From the NCBI RefSeq assembly GCF_001648555.1, contig NZ_LQXM01000029.1, positions 558,001 through 622,000 on the forward strand: DNA of 64,000 nt, read 5' to 3'. The notes beneath the pieces were generated by a model. The model was given only the letters and a program-made list of their open reading frames with translations. It did not search any database and was not told the origin of the DNA. This DNA comes from Rossellomorea aquimaris TF-12. GTDB taxonomy: Bacteria; Bacillota; Bacilli; Bacillales; Bacillaceae_B. The translations under genes and the position numbers were made by a program. This document shows positions 9,022-18,171 of this stretch, piece by piece (the first letter of the stretch is position 1; each line of letters opens with the position of its first letter).

Positions 9022-9348
9022 TTATCTCTGTTCTTCTGCCATCATTTTTTTAACAATGGCAGCAATTTGTTCACTTTCATCCGTTCTTGATTTATCCGTT
9101 AAAGACTCTTGAACAGCATTTTCCACCGAATTCGGATTATGGTCATGTTTTTCAGTTGAGTTATTATCCATAATAGACGATAAACTCCACCTAATGAGGT
9201 ACATGAATATAAATGAAAGAAAAGCATAAATGAGCGATTCCATGATTATTTTATTCGGGTAATCAGGATGAAAGGACAACATAAAATAGAATGTAAAACT
9301 AATTATAGCAAACCATGAATTCCAAAATATTGTTCCTTTCATTTTCAT
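9022..9348 (-). CDS. Small membrane protein of unknown function between cheD and sigD
   Basis: Function not recognised. The 108 residues contain two hydrophobic helices (about 8-24 and 33-53) separated by a short polar loop, then a hydrophilic tail rich in Asn, Glu and Ser ending AAIVKKMMAEEQ. The start codon overlaps the cheD stop (TAATG), and AAGGAG sits within the end of cheD, so translation is coupled to cheD. B. subtilis lacks a gene here. Membership in the operon suggests a motility role, but that is inference. Confidence 0.7.
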   Translation of the reverse strand: MKMKGTIFWNSWFAIISFTFYFMLSFHPDYPNKIIMESLIYAFLSFIFMYLIRWSLSSIMDNNSTEKHDHNPNSVENAVQESLTDKSRTDESEQIAAIVKKMMAEEQR

Positions 9349-9845
9349 TACAGCTCCTTTATTCCTTCATTTACAGTACGAACTTGAAGAATATTCGTAG
9401 ATGTAAAAAATTCAATCGTTCTTCCCTTATTTCCACCTAAATCCTCTGCTAAAACAGGTATGCTATGATTGGATAGTGCCTTTTTCACTGCATCAATATT
9501 TCTTGGACCGATTCTCATGACATCACTCTTCGAGGAAAACTGAAACATTTGAGCACCACCAGCTAACTTGCACTTCAACCTTTGTAAACTAGCTCCTCTT
9601 TTCCTTAATTGAGATATAAGCTCGTCGATACCGGTATCTGCATATTTTGCAAGATTCAGAGTTTTTTCTTTAGAAGCATTTGAGCTTGGGAGCATGACGT
9701 GTACCATACCAGCTAGCTGGATTAGTTCATCATATAAAACGACCCCTACACATGAACCCAACCCCGATGTACGGATTGAACCACCACGATCAGCAATGTT
9801 CAAGTCAGCTATTCCAACTTTTACGACTGTAGTAAGCTCTATCAT
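9348..9845 (-). CDS. cheD: Chemoreceptor glutamine deamidase CheD
   Basis: Deamidates chemoreceptor glutamines and, bound to CheC, stimulates CheY-P dephosphorylation in the Bacillus adaptation system. The catalytic Cys lies in SGLGSCVGVVLYD (about residues 28-40), the His in MVHVMLPSS, and the downstream KLAGGAQMF and IGPRNIDAV blocks are conserved. Length is 165 residues (B. subtilis 166). Its start overlaps the cheC stop by 4 bases. CheC and CheD act as a complex, and their coupling here fits that. Confidence 0.95.
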   Translation of the reverse strand: MIELTTVVKVGIADLNIADRGGSIRTSGLGSCVGVVLYDELIQLAGMVHVMLPSSNASKEKTLNLAKYADTGIDELISQLRKRGASLQRLKCKLAGGAQMFQFSSKSDVMRIGPRNIDAVKKALSNHSIPVLAEDLGGNKGRTIEFFTSTNILQVRTVNEGIKEL

Positions 9846-10477
9846 TCATTTACACCCAATGCTTTAAAAATGATTTCAAAAGAGTCTGGATCAGGTAATA
9901 AGAAAAAGTGCCCTTTTACACTCTCAGAATTTAGATTTTCATCATCTTTTAATGCAGTATCCACTACAATTGCATAGTCACTCTCTTGTGATATTTCCAA
10001 TAATCCAAAACCAATAATAGCTCCCACCATATCAACAGATAAAGCAGGTACTGAAGGTAAGAGGTTTAACTTAGTGAAATCAGATAAAGAAGAAAGGTAG
10101 GAGCCGGAAAGAATATTACCTAACTCTTGCATTGCAGATAACCCTAAATCTGAATAAGGCGGTTCATCAAATGAAAATGTATCATCCTGTATCATTGATT
10201 GAATGAAGGAAGAGGCTTGTTTAAGAGGTAATAAGAAAAACATACTTCCAGGGGCATCGCCTTCAATCCTAAGGAAAACGCTTACCACTACATTATCTGG
10301 ACCTCCAACCATATCCATCATTCCATCAAATGAAACAATCTTGACACTCGGAACCTTCATATCAATCTTTTTATCCAATAAAGTAGATAGGGCAGTAGCT
10401 GCATGACCTGCCCCTATATTTCCAATTTCTTTTAAAATATCTAAGTGCATGTTTGATATTTTTTCTTCGTATCCCAT
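9842..10477 (-). CDS. cheC: CheY-P phosphatase CheC
   Basis: Dephosphorylates CheY-P and is activated by CheD. The 211-residue protein contains two copies of the phosphatase signature (Glu two helix-turns ahead of Asn): DILKEIGNIGAGHAATALS near residue 14 and SAMQELGNILSGSYLSSLS near residue 112. The family is related to FliY and CheX. Start at ATG 10475-10477. It lies between cheW and cheD. Confidence 0.95.
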   Translation of the reverse strand: MGYEEKISNMHLDILKEIGNIGAGHAATALSTLLDKKIDMKVPSVKIVSFDGMMDMVGGPDNVVVSVFLRIEGDAPGSMFFLLPLKQASSFIQSMIQDDTFSFDEPPYSDLGLSAMQELGNILSGSYLSSLSDFTKLNLLPSVPALSVDMVGAIIGFGLLEISQESDYAIVVDTALKDDENLNSESVKGHFFLLPDPDSFEIIFKALGVNE

Positions 10478-10492
10478 AATTAACCGTTCCTT

Positions 10493-10939
10493 TTATAGAG
10501 ATTGGAGTACTCGATCTAAGTGAAGTAAAATGAGTAATCTTCTATTCTGTTTCACTACTCCGCCAATGTATTCTGCTTCCTCAATCCCTACCACTTCTGG
10601 AGACGGCTCGATTTGATCCTTTTTAACGTCAAGGACATCGTTTGCCGCATCAACTATTAATCCGACTTCCTTATCCTCCAGACCTACAATAATAACACGG
10701 GTACTTTCAGATGGTTCAACAGGAGCTAGATCAAAGCGGTTTCTTAAGTCGATAATAGGCGTAACAACACCACGTAAGTTTATGACTCCCTTAACATAAG
10801 AAGGTGTTTTTGGAACTCTTGTAATATGCTCTAATTTCTCAATGGAGCGAACTTGATTTACTGGAATAGCATATTCCTTATCTACCAATTGAAAAATGAT
10901 AAGCTTTAAATCTTCGACTTCAGCTATTAATTCACTCAT
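10493..10939 (-). CDS. cheW: Chemotaxis coupling protein CheW
   Basis: Scaffold joining chemoreceptors to the CheA kinase. The 148 residues form one CheW domain: IFQLVDKEYAIPVNQVRSIE near the start, the receptor-binding VKGVINLRGVVTPIIDLR block near residues 63-80, and VGLIVDAANDVLDV. It directly follows cheA (13-base gap). Confidence 0.95.
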   Translation of the reverse strand: MSELIAEVEDLKLIIFQLVDKEYAIPVNQVRSIEKLEHITRVPKTPSYVKGVINLRGVVTPIIDLRNRFDLAPVEPSESTRVIIVGLEDKEVGLIVDAANDVLDVKKDQIEPSPEVVGIEEAEYIGGVVKQNRRLLILLHLDRVLQSL

Positions 10940-10952
10940 ATACTTTGACCTC

Positions 10953-12998
10953 CTATTTAATTAACGCGTTACAATCAACGATTAGTGCCACTTGACCATC
11001 ACCTAAAATGGTTGCACCAGAGATAGCAAATACATCATTTAAGTAATTACCTAGAGACTTAAGAACTATTTCCTGTTGACCAATAAATGAATCTACAACA
11101 AGTCCAGCCATCTTTTCACCTTTACGTACTATTACAACAGAATAGAACTCATCATCTGAACTCTCTTTAGGTATATCAAACACATCTTCTAATAATACTA
11201 AAGGCACAACTTTCCCTCTAAAATCAATGACCCTTTGGTTATGGGCATTCATAATTTCTTCCTTTTTCACAATTGCTGTTTCGATAATAGATGAAAGAGG
11301 AATTGCATATTTTTCACTCTCTACTTCTACAAGCATAACGGAAATTATGGATAACGTTAGCGGTAATTGAATAGAGAATAATGATCCTTGTCCCTCTGAT
11401 GAGTCAATTGTAATCGAGCCACCTAATGATTCAATAGTAGCTTTCACAACATCCAAACCTACTCCTCGTCCAGAGATATCGGATATTTGCTCTGCTGTTG
11501 AAAAACCTGATGCTAAAATAAGTTCATAAATTTGTCGGTCTGACAATGTGTGTGCTATCTCTTCGTTAACAATACCTTTTTGTATAGCTTTTTGCAGTAC
11601 TCTCTCTTTGTTAATACCGGCACCGTCATCCTCAAGCTCAATAAACACATGATTTCCACTATGATAAGCCTTTAATTTAACCGTTCCTTGTTCAGGCTTT
11701 CCATTTTTCAAACGAACTTCTGGTGTTTCTACACCATGATCAAGTGCATTTCGTATTAAATGAACTAAAGGATCTCCAATTTCATCAATAACAGTCCGAT
11801 CCAGTTCTGTTTCAGCACCAATTATCTCTAAATCGATCTTTTTATTTAAGTCTCGAGCGAGCTGACGAACCATACGAGGAAAACGATTAAATACCGTTTC
11901 AACCGGAACCATTCGCATATTCAGAATGATATTTTGTAAGTCCCCTGAAATTCTAGTCATTCTTTCAACCGTTTCATTCAGTTCGGGATTTTTTAGTTCT
12001 TTTGAAATTTGCTCTAATCTTCCTCTATCAATGACAAGCTCTTCAAAGAGATTCATTAAAATATCTAATCGCTCGATATTGACACGGATTGTTTTACTTG
12101 AAACATTGCCTTGCGGTGTTGAAGGTTTAGACGGGCTTTTCGTATCTTTAACTTTTTCTGCTGAGTCCGTTGATTGAATCTGTTGAGCAGTTGAATCTTC
12201 TGCAGTATGTAATTGGTTATCTTGCTCTTGTAATTGATTAGGAGTGATCTCTGTTACAGTCACTTGATCAATCTCAGAAACCTTACGGATTTTTTTCTCA
12301 ATGTCTTCACTTGGTTCTTTTGAAACAATGGTCACAACAAAAGAATGATCAAATTGTTCCTCTTCCAGTTGATCTACTGTTGGAAGAGATTTAATAACCT
12401 CACCTGTTTTTTCAAGCACTTCAAACACCATATAAACTCGAGCTGCCTTTAATAAACAGTCTTCTCTCAAGGAAATTCTCAATTCAAAACAACGGAACCC
12501 TTGCTCATATGATTGTTGGATAACCGTTTGTTCAAAAGCCTCATAATATATAGAGCTAGCATTTTCAACAGGTGATTCCGCTACTGCAATTTCACTTTCT
12601 GCTTTGAGATGAATGCTTTCCCCCTTTTCAATAGCAAGAAGCATGGCTACAACTTCTGAGACATCACGTTTTCCATCTCCACCGCCTGCAATAGATAGGA
12701 CCATTGCTTCAAGGTCATCAACCGATTTAAAAACAACATCCAAGATTTCTGGTGTTACTTTGATTTTTTCATTTCGGATTGCATCAAGAACATTTTCCAT
12801 TTTATGCGTTAGATTAGCTAAATCTTCATAGCCCATCGTAGCTGACATTCCCTTTAAGGTATGTGCTGAACGGAAGATTTCATTTACAATTGCCAAATCA
12901 TGAGGGTTTTTCTCAAGTTCTAATAACTGTTCATTGCAGGTTTGTAAGTTTTCCTTACTTTCCTCTATAAAGACTTCTAAATATTGACTCATTTCCAT
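10953..12998 (-). CDS. cheA: Chemotaxis histidine kinase CheA
   Basis: Autophosphorylates and passes phosphate to CheY and CheB. Domain order in the 681-residue protein: P1 with phospho-acceptor His46 in RSAHTLKGMSATMG; a P2 domain for CheY/CheB docking around 155-260; a linker rich in Gln and Ser; P3 dimerisation helices; the P4 ATPase with N box HLIRNALDHGVETPE and ISGRGVGLDVV; and a C-terminal CheW-like P5 regulatory domain. I start at ATG 12996-12998; a GTG at 13005-13007 in the same frame would add three residues, but it overlaps the binding site GAGAGGTG. Confidence 0.96.
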   Translation of the reverse strand: MEMSQYLEVFIEESKENLQTCNEQLLELEKNPHDLAIVNEIFRSAHTLKGMSATMGYEDLANLTHKMENVLDAIRNEKIKVTPEILDVVFKSVDDLEAMVLSIAGGGDGKRDVSEVVAMLLAIEKGESIHLKAESEIAVAESPVENASSIYYEAFEQTVIQQSYEQGFRCFELRISLREDCLLKAARVYMVFEVLEKTGEVIKSLPTVDQLEEEQFDHSFVVTIVSKEPSEDIEKKIRKVSEIDQVTVTEITPNQLQEQDNQLHTAEDSTAQQIQSTDSAEKVKDTKSPSKPSTPQGNVSSKTIRVNIERLDILMNLFEELVIDRGRLEQISKELKNPELNETVERMTRISGDLQNIILNMRMVPVETVFNRFPRMVRQLARDLNKKIDLEIIGAETELDRTVIDEIGDPLVHLIRNALDHGVETPEVRLKNGKPEQGTVKLKAYHSGNHVFIELEDDGAGINKERVLQKAIQKGIVNEEIAHTLSDRQIYELILASGFSTAEQISDISGRGVGLDVVKATIESLGGSITIDSSEGQGSLFSIQLPLTLSIISVMLVEVESEKYAIPLSSIIETAIVKKEEIMNAHNQRVIDFRGKVVPLVLLEDVFDIPKESSDDEFYSVVIVRKGEKMAGLVVDSFIGQQEIVLKSLGNYLNDVFAISGATILGDGQVALIVDCNALIK

Positions 12999-13013
12999 GT
13001 GCTCCACACCTCT

Positions 13014-14111
13014 CTATAACATGTACTTCATTATTGATTGCGCGATATTCTCTATATCTTCCACGTTATCTACTAAATTAGTAGCTATTGCCGACTTGGG
13101 CATTCCAAACACAATACAAGTCTCTTTTGATTCCGCAATTGCTTTTACTACACCTAATTCTTTAAGCTTTACCAATCCTTTTGAACCATCAGAACCCATA
13201 CCTGTCATAATGACAGCAATTTTATTATAATGATTTACCTCACTTATAGATTCAAATAATACATCTACTGAAGGCCTGTGACCATTTCTTGGCGCTTCCT
13301 CTTTCGTTAATTGAATGGCAAGATTCTTCCCTATTTCAACTATTTTAGTGTGAAATCCCCCAGGTGCAATGTAAGCTGTTCCTTTTTGGAGGATCTCTCC
13401 TTGCTCTGCTTCTTTCACAAGGATTCCAGAAAGGCCATTTAACCGATCGGCTAAAGATTTTGTGAAACCCGGTGGCATATGTTGAACGACCACAACAGGC
13501 GCATCTAAATTCTTTGGAAATTTGGTTAGCACTTGTTGTAAGGCCCTGGGACCACCTGTTGAAGTTCCAATTAAAATAACGTTAGGAAGGTCCTTTCTCC
13601 AACTGGTTTTAGGTGAGCTTGGGAATCGATTATTTTTTTGCATACCATTTAAAGAAGCTTGAGGTTGATTATTTTTCACTTCAGTATGGGCTAATGTTGT
13701 TAATTTAGATATGTTAACACTACTTGCTGATAGGACTTTTTGTACTATTTCACTTTGAATTTTATGAAGATCTAATGAAATAGTTCCAGATGGCTTAGCA
13801 ATAAAGTCTACTGCACCTAGTTGCATAGCCGTTACAGTTTCCTCAGCACCTTCCATGGTCGTTGAAGATAACATGACAACTGGGACTGGACATTCCTGCA
13901 TGATTTTCTTTAATGCATCAATTCCATTCATAATAGGCATTTCTACATCAAGTGTAACAACATCAGGGCAAAGCTTTTTAACTTTTCTAATCGCATCTTC
14001 ACCATTTCGAGCAATCCCTACTACTTCAAGCTGGTCAGAGTCAGACAGAAAATCACTAATAAGTTTTCTCATAAATGCAGAATCATCGACAACTAGGACT
14101 TTCTTCTTCAC
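13014..14111 (-). CDS. cheB: Chemotaxis response regulator and methylesterase CheB
   Basis: Removes methyl groups from chemoreceptor glutamates. The N-terminal receiver domain has VVDDSAFMRK and the phosphorylated Asp55 in VTLDVEMP. A linker of about 50 residues follows. The C-terminal esterase domain has the catalytic Ser in LIGTSTGGPRAL, the His in VVQHMPPGFT, and an Asp in the late VIMTGMGSDG block. The start is GTG 14109-14111, preceded by GGGAGG; an ATG two codons upstream is out of frame. 365 residues (B. subtilis 357). Confidence 0.95.
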   Translation of the reverse strand: MKKKVLVVDDSAFMRKLISDFLSDSDQLEVVGIARNGEDAIRKVKKLCPDVVTLDVEMPIMNGIDALKKIMQECPVPVVMLSSTTMEGAEETVTAMQLGAVDFIAKPSGTISLDLHKIQSEIVQKVLSASSVNISKLTTLAHTEVKNNQPQASLNGMQKNNRFPSSPKTSWRKDLPNVILIGTSTGGPRALQQVLTKFPKNLDAPVVVVQHMPPGFTKSLADRLNGLSGILVKEAEQGEILQKGTAYIAPGGFHTKIVEIGKNLAIQLTKEEAPRNGHRPSVDVLFESISEVNHYNKIAVIMTGMGSDGSKGLVKLKELGVVKAIAESKETCIVFGMPKSAIATNLVDNVEDIENIAQSIMKYML

Positions 14112-14117
14112 TGCATC

Positions 14118-14978
14118 TTACCTCCCAAAAAATAGTTTTCTTATATTTTTTAGAAATGTTGGGGTATCATTGTTCTCGTTCGTATCCGGTGTGAGTAATT
14201 GCCTGGCTACCTTTCTCAAACTTGAAGCCATGGGGGAATTTGGGTACCCCATTATGATAGGTGTTTGACGCGTGACTGATTTTCTCACAGTACTGTCTTC
14301 TGGTAGGAAGCCTAATGAAAAAATTTCCTTGTTCAAAAATTTCCTCACTGTTTCTTGTAATCTAGCAATCGTTTCAATGCCTTCATCCTTATTCTCAGCA
14401 CGGTTGCATAGAAGATGGAATTCTTTTTCTTCATTTCGTAGATGTATATACTTAATCATAGAGTAAGCATCTGTTACAGAAGTGGGTTCAGGGGTTGTGA
14501 TAACAATAATTTCATCCATGGCTAATAGAAACTCTAACGTTTCTTTAGTAGCACCTGCCCCCATATCAAACAGTAAATAATCATACTTTAATACAAGATA
14601 ATCCATCGCTTCAAAAAAACGGTTAATCTGCCTCTCATTCCACTCTACTATATTTTTTAATCCATTTCCTCCACTAATATAGGAAATTCCGTGAATATTT
14701 TTACTGATGACCGTATCGATTTCCAGTTCCTCTTGCTCAATAAATTCCATAATCGAGTAATTATTTTGACCACCTAATAATATGTTAATATTCCCCATAC
14801 CAATATCCATATCAAACAATAATACTTTCTTATTTTCCTGTCCTAATAATATTGATAGATTCGTTGAAATATTTGATTTCCCTACTCCACCTTTCCCACT
14901 GACGACGGCAATGGTTTTGGCTTGGGATGATGTAGATTGAAGCATTTTCTTCCGTAGATTATAGGCTTGATCTTTCAT
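14118..14978 (-). CDS. flhG: MinD-like ATPase FlhG (YlxH), flagellar number regulator
   Basis: P-loop ATPase of the ParA/MinD group that works with FlhF to set flagellar position and number. The 286-residue protein has the deviant Walker A SGKGGVGKSNISTNL (about 27-41), the MinD-type FDMDIGMGNINILLGG, and the FDMGAGATKETLEFL block. The N-terminal basic segment with Gln may be the FlhF-activating region. Its start overlaps the end of flhF by about 20 bases. Confidence 0.93.
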   Translation of the reverse strand: MKDQAYNLRKKMLQSTSSQAKTIAVVSGKGGVGKSNISTNLSILLGQENKKVLLFDMDIGMGNINILLGGQNNYSIMEFIEQEELEIDTVISKNIHGISYISGGNGLKNIVEWNERQINRFFEAMDYLVLKYDYLLFDMGAGATKETLEFLLAMDEIIVITTPEPTSVTDAYSMIKYIHLRNEEKEFHLLCNRAENKDEGIETIARLQETVRKFLNKEIFSLGFLPEDSTVRKSVTRQTPIIMGYPNSPMASSLRKVARQLLTPDTNENNDTPTFLKNIRKLFFGR

Positions 14979-16119
14979 CTTTGAACCCTTTCATTAAGAG
15001 GTGACTTAACCCTTCAACAGTCACTTCTGAAATATCCTCAGGAACATCTTGCCCCGTCGTCAGGTAGGCAGCTCCTAAATTCACTTCATTAATCATATTA
15101 ATGATCGAACCGTAACTTGACGTTTCATCTAATTTTGTAAAAATAAAACGATCAATATGAACTTGTGAGAATTGAGCAATGATGTCTTTCATATCTTCCT
15201 CTTTACTTGTAAGGGCTAAGACCAGATACGTTTCCATGTCGTGATCGAAGTCAATAATTTTTTGAAGGTCCTCTACGTATCTTTTCTCACGAAAATTCCT
15301 TCCAGCTGTATCGATAAAGATGTGATCAAAATCTTTGAATTTTTCTATAGCCTTTTTAAAATCATCTATTTTATAAACTACTTCTACCGGAACATTTAGC
15401 AGACCAGCATATGTCTTTAATTGTTCAATAGCAGCTATTCTGTAGGTATCTGTTGTAATAAAGCCTATTTTCATTCTCTTTTCTATGACTGCTTCGGCTG
15501 CCATTTTGGCTAAAGTGGTTGTTTTTCCAACACCGGTAGGGCCAATCACGTTAATAAATTTTTTTTGAAAACTAGTTCCACCCATGGGGATGTCCTTCAA
15601 CAACTGAACAAAATACTTTTTTACTTCTTCCCTTATCCAATCATATTTATCAGTATTCTTTTCCCATGATTGTTTATTTTGAGAGTCTAAATATTCCCCT
15701 AAATGTGAAAGGATTCCCTCATTCACATTATGTTTACTTAAATGGACAAGTATGTCTTGAGTGTCCTCAGTGAATCGGTCAAATTGACTTTTAGATTTAA
15801 TAGAAGCAATCATTTGTTTAAGCTCTTTTAACTCAGAATGAACACCTTCATTCGCGTTTCGTGATTGTTCATTCCTCTTAGGAGTCTCTTCTACCCGTGT
15901 AAAAGTTTCAGTTCGTATTTGATTCATTTCTTTTTTTTCGATTTCTACACTAGGGTCAATTGCGGCAATGACTTCAATCATCTTCTTTTTAAATAAACCA
16001 AGAAAGCCTCCTGAAAATGTTACCTTTGAATTTAAGATAACCGCATTATCTCCTAGTTCTCCTCTTACCTTTTTCATTGCTTCATTCATGGTTGGAGCTA
16101 CAAATTTCTTTACCTTCAT
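14959..16119 (-). CDS. flhF: SRP-type GTPase FlhF
   Basis: Third SRP GTPase besides Ffh and FtsY; localises the nascent flagellar base. The 386-residue protein has a basic N-terminal B domain (VKKFVAPTMNEAMKKVRGEL), a long linker, and the NG domain with G1 [15 protein letters not shown], the IGFITTDTYRIAA block, G3 IDTAGRNFRE and G4 FTKLDETSSYG. Start codon overlaps the flhA stop by 4 bases. Partner FlhG is encoded directly downstream. Confidence 0.95.
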   Translation of the reverse strand: MKVKKFVAPTMNEAMKKVRGELGDNAVILNSKVTFSGGFLGLFKKKMIEVIAAIDPSVEIEKKEMNQIRTETFTRVEETPKRNEQSRNANEGVHSELKELKQMIASIKSKSQFDRFTEDTQDILVHLSKHNVNEGILSHLGEYLDSQNKQSWEKNTDKYDWIREEVKKYFVQLLKDIPMGGTSFQKKFINVIGPTGVGKTTTLAKMAAEAVIEKRMKIGFITTDTYRIAAIEQLKTYAGLLNVPVEVVYKIDDFKKAIEKFKDFDHIFIDTAGRNFREKRYVEDLQKIIDFDHDMETYLVLALTSKEEDMKDIIAQFSQVHIDRFIFTKLDETSSYGSIINMINEVNLGAAYLTTGQDVPEDISEVTVEGLSHLLMKGFKDERSSL

Positions 16120-18152
16120 TCAACATTCACCACCCCTAAGCTTTGTACCTCAACGTTTGCTTCTAATTCGTTGTAAGAAATGATCGGAACTTGAGGGAAA
16201 TATCTTTCCGTTAACTGCCTCACATACATCCTAACCGCAGGCGAGCATAATAAGATTGGAGATTCTTCCATTAAAGAAAGCTGCTCTACCTGTGAAGCTA
16301 TTGCTTCTAATATGCCTTGTGATTCATTTGGATCCATAGATAAATAATTTCCATGATCTGTTTGCTGAATCGCATCGGCAATCATTTTTTCAACTTTTCC
16401 AGACATGGTGACCACTTTCAATGATTGATCTCCTTGAACAAATTGATTCGTAATTTGTCTAGCCAGTGCTTGCCTTACATATTCAGCTAGCAAGTCCGTA
16501 TCCGAGCTCATCTTTGCAAAATCTGCTAATGTTTCAAATATAATGGGTAAGTTTCTTATGGAAACATTTTCTTTTAACAGCTTAGCTAATACTTTTTGTA
16601 CTTCACCAACAGATAAAGGATTCGGTGTTACTTCTTCTACTAAAATTGGATATGATTCTTGCAGGTGATCAATTAACTGCTTTGTTTCTTGTCTACCTAA
16701 TAATTCATGGGCATTTGATTTAATCATCTCTGTTATATGAGTAGAAACAACTGAAGGTGGATCAACCACCGTATAACCAAATATCTCTGCCTGCTCCTTC
16801 ATCTCTTCTGAAATCCATTTGGCAGGTAGTCCAAATGATGGCTCAATCGTATCGATACCCTCTATAGAGTCATCTTCAACACCAGGGCTCATGGCTAAAT
16901 AATGATCCAATAGCAGCTCTCCCCTTGCCATTTCATTTCCTTTAATTTTCAACCTGTACTCATTTGGTTGAAGTTGAATATTGTCACGGATTCTCACAAC
17001 GGGAATAACGAGCCCTAATTCAATAGCCAGTTGGCGTCGTATCATGACAATTCGGTCCAGGAGGTCTCCACCTTGGTTTGCATCGGCTAGAGGAATCAAC
17101 CCGTAACCAAACTCAAATTCAATTGGATCGACATTTAATAAGTTAACGACACTTTCAGGGCTTTTCATTTCATCCTGCTCTACTTCTTCTTCCAATTCCA
17201 TCAGATCTGATTCATCCTGCTTTGGTGTCCTAGAAAGCATAAAAGCACCAATACCTAATGCTCCAGCAACTGGAATTGTAAGAATATCATTGATTGGAGT
17301 AGCTACTCCAAGCATAAAAATAGTAAATCCAGCAACATACAGCATAGCAGGGTAAGCAAGGAGCTGGTTCATTATGTCTTGTCCAAGATTTCCATCAGAC
17401 GCTGCCCGTGTAACAACAATACCGGTTGCAGTGGAGATTAATAGGGCTGGAATTTGACTGACGATACCATCTCCTACCGTCAATAATGAATATCGTGTCG
17501 CCGCTTCAGCGATGGGTAATCCTTGTTGAGTCATTCCAATAATGATTCCAAATAGTAAATTGATCATTACGATGACGATTCCCGCAATGGCATCTCCCTT
17601 TACGAACTTTGATGCCCCATCCATCGCACCATAAAAGTCTGCTTCACGACCAACTTTTTCTCTTCGATCACGGGCATCATGTTCAGAAATCATTCCTGCA
17701 TTCAAATCAGCATCAATACTCATTTGCTTTCCTGGCATAGCATCGAGAGTAAATCGCGCTGCTACTTCAGAGACACGTTCTGAACCTTTTGTAATAACAA
17801 TAAATTGGATAATGATTAATATGACGAATACAACGATCCCGACAAGTACATTCCCACCAACTACGAATGTTCCAAAGGTTTCCACAACGTCCCCTGCGTC
17901 ACCCTTACTAAGGATTGACCTCGTTGTGGAAACATTTAGACCCAAACGAAAAAGTGTTAATAATAATAAAAGGGATGGAAATATTGAAAATTGTAAAGGT
18001 TCATTCATATTCATGGATGTTAGGAGTACAAGTAATGCGAGTGAAATATTAATGATAATAAGAACACTCAGTAACCATGCAGGGAATGGAATGATTAACA
18101 TGGCGACGATTAATATTACACTGGCTAGTACGGATAAATCTCTTGCTGACAT
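16116..18152 (-). CDS. flhA: Flagellar export gate protein FlhA
   Basis: Large subunit of the flagellar type III export gate. The first about 310 residues hold eight membrane helices with the FHIPEP-family block LFRLGLNVSTTRSILS and LDAMPGKQMSIDADLNAG. The remaining part is the cytoplasmic ring domain that receives substrates and chaperones. Start chosen at ATG 18150-18152 (678 residues, B. subtilis 677), with GGGAGAGAG upstream; a TTG at 18165-18167 in the same frame falls at the binding site. Confidence 0.96.
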   Translation of the reverse strand: MSARDLSVLASVILIVAMLIIPFPAWLLSVLIIINISLALLVLLTSMNMNEPLQFSIFPSLLLLLTLFRLGLNVSTTRSILSKGDAGDVVETFGTFVVGGNVLVGIVVFVILIIIQFIVITKGSERVSEVAARFTLDAMPGKQMSIDADLNAGMISEHDARDRREKVGREADFYGAMDGASKFVKGDAIAGIVIVMINLLFGIIIGMTQQGLPIAEAATRYSLLTVGDGIVSQIPALLISTATGIVVTRAASDGNLGQDIMNQLLAYPAMLYVAGFTIFMLGVATPINDILTIPVAGALGIGAFMLSRTPKQDESDLMELEEEVEQDEMKSPESVVNLLNVDPIEFEFGYGLIPLADANQGGDLLDRIVMIRRQLAIELGLVIPVVRIRDNIQLQPNEYRLKIKGNEMARGELLLDHYLAMSPGVEDDSIEGIDTIEPSFGLPAKWISEEMKEQAEIFGYTVVDPPSVVSTHITEMIKSNAHELLGRQETKQLIDHLQESYPILVEEVTPNPLSVGEVQKVLAKLLKENVSIRNLPIIFETLADFAKMSSDTDLLAEYVRQALARQITNQFVQGDQSLKVVTMSGKVEKMIADAIQQTDHGNYLSMDPNESQGILEAIASQVEQLSLMEESPILLCSPAVRMYVRQLTERYFPQVPIISYNELEANVEVQSLGVVNVE

Positions 18153-18171
18153 TACACTCTCTCCCAACTGC

